Part shown: positions 34,301-38,027 of the stretch, piece by piece
Layout of the letters: the number at the start of each line of letters is the position of its first letter
Position numbering within the stretch: position 1 is the first letter of the stretch
Source of the DNA: Prolixibacteraceae bacterium
GTDB taxonomy: Bacteria; Bacteroidota; Bacteroidia; Bacteroidales; Prolixibacteraceae
NCBI GenBank assembly: GCA_017998095.1
Contig: JAGODU010000021.1
Span: forward strand, 1 to 38,027
Reading direction: 5' to 3'
DNA length: 38,027 nucleotides
Notes under the pieces: generated by a model
What the model saw: the letters and a program-made list of their open reading frames with translations, nothing else
Told to the model about the DNA's origin: nothing
Databases searched by the model: none
Made by a program: the position numbers and the translations under genes

Positions 34301-35029
34301 AATCATAAGGTTGAAGAATTAGCTGCAAGCGCAGAGCTGTTAGCCCGATCTGAAAGAGAATCAGCATGGAGGGAAATGGCTAAGCAGATAGCACATGAAA
34401 TTAAAAATCCTCTTACCCCTATGAAGCTGAACATCCAGTTTCTGCAACGATCCAATCCTAAAACAATGGAAGATTATGATGAAATTATTAGAAAAGTAAC
34501 TAATACTCTGATTGAACAAATTGATAATCTTTCTAATATAGCAACTGAGTTTTCAAATTTTGCTAAAATGCCTAAAGCCTATAATGAAAAATTTAACCTC
34601 GTCAATAAAATTAAAGAAATCATTGATTTATACGATTATACCGGGGAATCTGAATTTGTTACAAGTTTCAACGGATGCGAGTCTATTGTTGTATGTGCCG
34701 ATAAAGAACAATTTTCACGTGCAATGATTAATCTTATTCGTAATGCAATCCAGTCAATTCCTGAACAAAAAAAGGGTATAATTAAAGTCGAAATAGAGAA
34801 AAATTCTACTTATGCCATAGTTAAGGTTATTGATAACGGAAAGGGCATTCCGGAAAACCTCAGAGATAGCATTTTTATGCCCAATTTTACAACGAAAAGC
34901 AGTGGGGCAGGGTTAGGCTTGGCAATAACAAAAAACATCGTAGAAAACTTTAAAGGAGAGATATGGTTTACTTCTGAAATTGAAAATGGCTCAACTTTCT
35001 TCATTAGTATTCCTGTTGCTGAAGATTGA
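31358..35029 (+). CDS. Very large multi-membrane sensor histidine kinase (NtrY-like)
   Basis: A 1223-residue histidine kinase. One helix (about 11-24) is followed by an external region (to about 200), a block of roughly seven or eight helices (about 205-465), a second external domain (about 470-700), more helices (about 705-725 and 750-775), a third external domain and a final helix (about 910-940). A HAMP domain (about 935-985) leads to the HisKA box AHEIKNPLTPMKLN with His1013 and a GHKL ATPase domain (NLIRNAIQSIP, DNGKGIP, TTKSSGAGLGLAI). The kinase half is NtrY-like; the input half is of unknown specificity. The start is TTG at 31358: no in-frame ATG lies before the first helix. No response regulator is adjacent. 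Confidence 0.88.
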   Translation: MNKRRFILKPLIIFLSFLLLTFISERVIINDNFQTSIIRNFQKKFIEKEKLASNVINDLSLKLINQDSLTDHVFYEKLKYLDNIFEKEEITFLVFKNDNLIYWSDNITGLDYIDKNVSNRLVKLPNSYNYFIEKKLGDITIQTFILIKYNYKIQNDFLENNFAKSFKIPNNFIIALNNNENSVPIINLSGNTVFSIQYTGSGPCISNLIFIPVFFFLLSFIFLFILFYRVNSHLIHRNNSLKSLVLLIFLSVIYLIMNKFQIPLSLYSIKLFSPEYFAYTFLWTSLGEFLIFVSFILYWSINFYRSFDISDINKKNKNKRRTYLFLFLLLSGLFLMVIRFLIQVLIMNSGISFAVYRIEDLNFYTVLGYLSLGILFYSFILLSAKIIQIFRKYSKPKEFFIIVILIFTSLHFVLFINNSGQFRLSVIFVLVNLILYYTNKVKILSHKLSVTVLLVILFTLFTLFNVIDFVKIHENKVQETMAINMSSEHDPNAELFLKDIDIEICSDTNLVKMAANPSNNIENYLIRNYFGGYFRDYDIQVTLCEKNDSLIITPENITYQCIPFFNNMLEKNGSEIQGTNFFFMENSTGNISYIGMYEVFPDSLKDPMNIFIELNSKLLSEGTGFPELLLPHNSPGKKLRNHFSFAKYYNGELVDRGGNFLYALSSSAYNFSAEPLSILSFEGYEHVIYHKSDNNYVVVSREEENVFDFLISFPYIFVFLFIMAMIANALSMKSNQLLNKDKSLRGRIQISIIGIVLTSLLIIGGGTIFYIISQYRSNHRKDLIERINSVSLELEPSVDKLKNFDQRSLEILNFELIRISDVFKTDINIYDSFGYLIATSRPEIFEKGLVLPVMNKDAYKNMIVFNLPLFLNDEHIASMKFMSAYLPIIDSGGNVTGYLNLPYFTREKEFRQEITTFILAFINIYVFLLLASIIIAWFISSKITDPLKLIRENLRGVQLGKNPKPIHYNENDEIGILVSEYNHKVEELAASAELLARSERESAWREMAKQIAHEIKNPLTPMKLNIQFLQRSNPKTMEDYDEIIRKVTNTLIEQIDNLSNIATEFSNFAKMPKAYNEKFNLVNKIKEIIDLYDYTGESEFVTSFNGCESIVVCADKEQFSRAMINLIRNAIQSIPEQKKGIIKVEIEKNSTYAIVKVIDNGKGIPENLRDSIFMPNFTTKSSGAGLGLAITKNIVENFKGEIWFTSEIENGSTFFISIPVAED

Positions 35030-35069
35030 TGAGCCCTGAAATTATTTGCACTAACTATTTTTTGCTATA

Positions 35070-35640
35070 TTAATTCTTACTTATTGATTCCATCAAAGTT
35101 TCATTCCTGATATCAGCCATCGATCTGTGAAATTTTTCAATCTCTTGAAGATAAGGCAATATGTGAGCAGAATTTTTCAAAAACAATTAACTTCTTATAT
35201 GGTGCTTGTAACGAATCAAAATATTCCTTTGCAGGTTCACAACATGTCTGATTATCATGCTTACCCTGTAAAATATAAACAGGAACATCAACTTCTTTAA
35301 CCAATTCAGTTAACTTTTGATTTATTAAATCTTCCCATAATAATTTCTGTGTTAATGTCATTCCTCTGACATAGTTCATTTTATCACGGAATATATATTC
35401 TTTAGCAAGGATAATTGGCTTGATGACCATATTAAACATATCCATTTTATCCATTTGATATCCTGCTCCTCCATAATACTTTGCCAATTACTTTCGATCA
35501 TCATCGCTTTCACCATATCTTTATATAATCCGTCTTCCGGAAATCTGTCTATAGTTCTCATCCCCAAGTATGAACCCCACGAATGACCAAGTAAGAATAT
35601 CTTTTTTTGATTGAATCTCTTTGAAAGATGCATAGTGAGT
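35070..35640 (-). pseudogene. Frameshifted, truncated alpha/beta hydrolase (proline iminopeptidase-like)
   Basis: Three frames of the minus strand together give the C-terminal part of an alpha/beta hydrolase. Frame 1 holds KKIFLLGHSWGSYLGMRTID with the nucleophile elbow. Frame 2 continues with MVIKPIILAKEYIFRDKMNY and VPVYILQGKHDNQT, containing the Asp. Frame 3 resumes as NSAHILPYLQEIEKFHRS, containing the His, and ends at TAA 35070-35072. The second shift lies in an A-run (GAAAAATTC), the first near 35490. The N-terminal third, with the cap and oxyanion strand, is absent, and the next 70 bases are the terminator of the neighbour. It is a decayed gene; a sequencing error could explain one shift but not the missing N-terminus. 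Confidence 0.85.
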
Positions 35641-35661
35641 TAATTTTTAACTAAGGGGAAT

Positions 35662-35694
35662 AAAAAACCCGGCTCAATTACTTGAACCGGGTTT
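35662..35694 (-). terminator. Intrinsic terminator of the GH94 gene
   Basis: On the minus strand AACCCGGTTCAA (35693-35682) pairs with TTGAGCCGGGTT (35677-35666) around a 4-base loop, with a single G-T pair, followed by a T-rich tail. It lies 19 bases after the GH94 stop codon and is the clearest terminator in the window. Confidence 0.9.
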
Positions 35695-35712
35695 ATCTTT
35701 TTGTTTAATGCA

Positions 35713-38027
35713 TTATCCCATGATTACTTCAACTTGATTTTTATCTTTAATCAAGTTAAGTGGAATCAAATTATCCGGAAGTTCTTCACCGTTAAGAATT
35801 ACTTTACTAACTCCTTTTTGAACACCATTAGGATTGCTTACTTCAAAACTAAATGATTTACCCCTGAAACGGCGTGTCATCCTGAATGATTTCCACGATG
35901 ATGGTACGCAAGGGTCTATCTTCAATCCTTCATAATCAGGCTGAACTCCCATTATGTGTTGAGTGGCAGTGTAATAACTCCATGTTGCTGCACCTGTTAA
36001 CCATGGAAGTCTCGACGCTCCAAACCTTGGACTGTAAACACTGTGAGTAAACTGGCAATTTACGTAAGGCTCTATTTGCCTTACTTCAGCCTTTGTATTG
36101 TAAGCTGCCGGCATAAATGCCCTATAGTATTTGAAAGCCTGTTCGCCATGTCCAAGCATTGTCTCTGCTATTATTGCCCATCCTTGTGTATGTGAAAATA
36201 TTGAACCATTTTCTTTCATCCCCGGATTAAACAACGGAGCCTTTACAATCTTATGACTTATTTTTACATACGGCGGAGCACAAATTACTATTCCACAATC
36301 AGATGAAAGTTTTTCCTTTACAGCCTTCATTGCTTTTTCAGCTTTTTCAGGTGAAGCATGTCCGCTAAGCACCGACCACGATTGAGGATTCAGCCAGCAG
36401 CTCCCTTCTTCATTGTCTTTCGAACCATATTTCAAACCATCAGCCCTGTAAGCTCTCATGTACCAGTCTCCATCCCATGTGTGCTTGTCAATATTTTCAT
36501 CAAGTGTTTTTAAATGCTTTTCAGCCCATTCAATTTCCTCTTTTGAACCGAATTTTTCATTGATTTCAATATATGTTTTAAGTGCAAACCTTAACTGCAT
36601 TGCAACAAATACTGTTTCACCATCATGTCCAAGTTCCAGACAGTCATTCCAGTCTGCCAGCAAACCACAAGGCAAACCATGATTACCACTTCTCTTAATA
36701 CTGAATTCTATGGCTCTTTTCATGTGCCCTAAAACCGTTGCTTCTCCTTCATCAGCAAATGGAAGGACCTTTTTGTAAAAATCAATGTTCCCGGTTTCCT
36801 TTACGTATGCAGGTATACTGTTGAAAAGCCACATACAATCATCCGACCTGTATTCTTTTTCATCAGGACATTTTTCTTTTCCGGGATTATGTGCAAATGG
36901 TTTTACTACAGGCATAGCTCCCCCGGTAGAAGCCTGACCTGTTATCATTAATTCAAGCCTTTCGCCTGCTTCTTCAGGTATTGTATGGAATACTCCAAGC
37001 ATATCCTGTACAGTATCACGATAACCCAACCCGTCGCGCTCACCGCTGTATACGAGGCTTGCTGCTCTCGACCATGCAAAGGTCATCAGGCAATTGAAAG
37101 GACTCCACATATTCGTCATGCTGTTGAATTCAGCATCCGGAGTTTCAATCCACATTCCTTCAAGCCTTTTATGCCAGCTGGCTTTTACTGCTTCAAACTC
37201 TGATTTAAGCTTTTCTACTGAATTAAACTCTGAAACTGCTGCTTTGCCCTGAACTGCAGCTTTTCCTATTCCCATAAGTGCAGCAAATTCTTTTGATTCG
37301 CCGGGATTTAAATCTATTTCTATCTGGAATACTCCACAGCCGTTATCTCCGTATGCAAGTGAATTTGTGCATTCTCCTTTTTCTACTACCTGTGGATTGT
37401 GATAAGCCCTGTAATTTCCCAAAAACTGATTAAGGTCTGTATCAAATCCTGAAGCTTTTGCTCCTACAAGTGCAAGGAAAGTATGCCTGTTTCCATCATG
37501 ATGTTGAAAATCACCTGAATCATCTGCAAGATTTACATTGATTCCATGATCTATGATCCCATCAACAACATCCATTTTCAGAATGTACTGTGTATACTGA
37601 AGATTTCCGAAATCCTGCTGCTGATACCAGTTATTTGCATATTCAACAAAAGTATAAATGCGAAGATTACGTTTAACCTTATCATTGTTGGTAACCTTCA
37701 GCATCCAGGATTCTACGGCTTTACCCAGAGGTACAAAATATGTTGATTCAGTTTTAATTTTATCATATTCAGATTCAATGATTGTATAGGCTGTACCATG
37801 GCGACATACCGATTTGTATTGTTCCAGAGGTTTTCCTACCGGCTGCCATGAAGCTGACCAATAGTCTTTTTTATCTTTATCATGAATGTAAAAATATCTT
37901 CCCGGTTGATCCATTGGCGTTGAATTGAAGCGAAGCCTCATAAAACGACCCTGAGCAGCTGATTTGTAAAAGCTGTATCCTCCGGCATTATTTGTTATTA
38001 TTGCACCATATTCCGTTGAACCCAGAT
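35713..38027 (-). CDS. GH94 disaccharide phosphorylase (cellobiose/chitobiose phosphorylase type), N-terminus outside the window
   Basis: The frame stays open through the right edge (GSTEYGAIITNNAGGYSFYK at the edge is a typical early segment), so about 770 residues are visible and a start further right is expected. The N-terminal beta-sandwich has DYWSASWQPVGKPL and CRHGTAYTI. The (alpha/alpha)6 barrel has GYRDTVQDMLGVFHTIPEEA and the catalytic acid in LLADWNDCLEL. The phosphate-binding end includes IFSHTQGWAIIAE and FGASRLPWLTGAATW. GH94 enzymes cleave beta-linked disaccharides with phosphate, giving a sugar-1-phosphate. The length suits cellobiose- or chitobiose-type enzymes rather than longer cellodextrin or cyclic-glucan ones. 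The substrate is not fixed. The protein has no visible export signal in the part seen. Confidence 0.9.
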   Translation of the reverse strand, partial: LGSTEYGAIITNNAGGYSFYKSAAQGRFMRLRFNSTPMDQPGRYFYIHDKDKKDYWSASWQPVGKPLEQYKSVCRHGTAYTIIESEYDKIKTESTYFVPLGKAVESWMLKVTNNDKVKRNLRIYTFVEYANNWYQQQDFGNLQYTQYILKMDVVDGIIDHGINVNLADDSGDFQHHDGNRHTFLALVGAKASGFDTDLNQFLGNYRAYHNPQVVEKGECTNSLAYGDNGCGVFQIEIDLNPGESKEFAALMGIGKAAVQGKAAVSEFNSVEKLKSEFEAVKASWHKRLEGMWIETPDAEFNSMTNMWSPFNCLMTFAWSRAASLVYSGERDGLGYRDTVQDMLGVFHTIPEEAGERLELMITGQASTGGAMPVVKPFAHNPGKEKCPDEKEYRSDDCMWLFNSIPAYVKETGNIDFYKKVLPFADEGEATVLGHMKRAIEFSIKRSGNHGLPCGLLADWNDCLELGHDGETVFVAMQLRFALKTYIEINEKFGSKEEIEWAEKHLKTLDENIDKHTWDGDWYMRAYRADGLKYGSKDNEEGSCWLNPQSWSVLSGHASPEKAEKAMKAVKEKLSSDCGIVICAPPYVKISHKIVKAPLFNPGMKENGSIFSHTQGWAIIAETMLGHGEQAFKYYRAFMPAAYNTKAEVRQIEPYVNCQFTHSVYSPRFGASRLPWLTGAATWSYYTATQHIMGVQPDYEGLKIDPCVPSSWKSFRMTRRFRGKSFSFEVSNPNGVQKGVSKVILNGEELPDNLIPLNLIKDKNQVEVIMG

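Noticed and set aside
34711..34726. A third CACGTG-centred sequence (ATTTTCACGTGCAATG) resembling parS
   Set aside because: It matches the parS consensus at only about 11 of 16 positions, lacks a dyad beyond the core and lies in the kinase coding sequence. It is likely chance.
1..38027. CRISPR arrays, tRNA or rRNA genes, insertion sequences, prophage or toxin-antitoxin genes
   Set aside because: I looked for repeated spacers, cloverleaf signatures, transposase or integrase motifs and small paired genes and saw none.

Overview
The window reads as chromosomal DNA of a low-GC member of the Bacteroidota. This rests on -7 boxes of the TAnnTTTG type, families typical of that phylum (DUF4175, DUF4783, periplasmic cyclophilin), secreted proteins whose predicted mature ends begin with Gln, and few Shine-Dalgarno sequences. 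Genus cannot be fixed from sequence alone. I see no rRNA, tRNA, CRISPR array, insertion sequence or prophage. The genes are tightly packed and several convergent pairs overlap.

Region by region. 1-4.4 kb (minus strand): a cut-off secreted protein and a small hemicellulose locus (GH43 lipoprotein, NAD(P)-binding protein, decayed alcohol dehydrogenase tail, CE2-type esterase lipoprotein). 4.7-6.0 kb: a small membrane protein and an outer-membrane barrel, convergent on a long imperfect hairpin. 6.2-10.2 kb (plus): menaquinone genes menI-menF-menD-menB. 10.2-12.1 kb: a secreted cyclophilin, an acetyltransferase and a candidate small RNA with its own promoter and terminator. 12.0-16.6 kb (mostly minus): hemW-MmcQ-S4, VanZ-like protein, and flippase-rpiB-Rrf2. 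16.7-19.2 kb: glutaminyl cyclase lipoprotein, ruvB and a single-domain response regulator.

At 19.2-19.7 kb lies a 505-base gap with only about 16% GC, from which transcription diverges. To its right run DUF4175, an anti-sigma-like ATPase, ybeY, mnmG, ade and uvrC (19.7-29.3 kb), all on the plus strand and visibly poorer in GC than the left part. Two parS-like ParB sites lie in this stretch: a perfect 14-bp palindrome over the mnmG stop codon and a 14/16 match inside uvrC. Together with the AT-rich divergence point they suggest the window lies near the replication origin. This is the observation I would check first.

29.3-38 kb: YihY/BrkB membrane protein and DUF4783 (minus), rlmH and a very large NtrY-like sensor kinase (plus), a frameshifted alpha/beta-hydrolase pseudogene, and a GH94 disaccharide phosphorylase that runs off the right edge.

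No clearly undescribed multi-gene system is obvious. The least understood parts are the DUF4175/ATPase/receiver group around the AT-rich gap, the candidate small RNA at about 11.95-12.05 kb and the hairpin at 5.2 kb.
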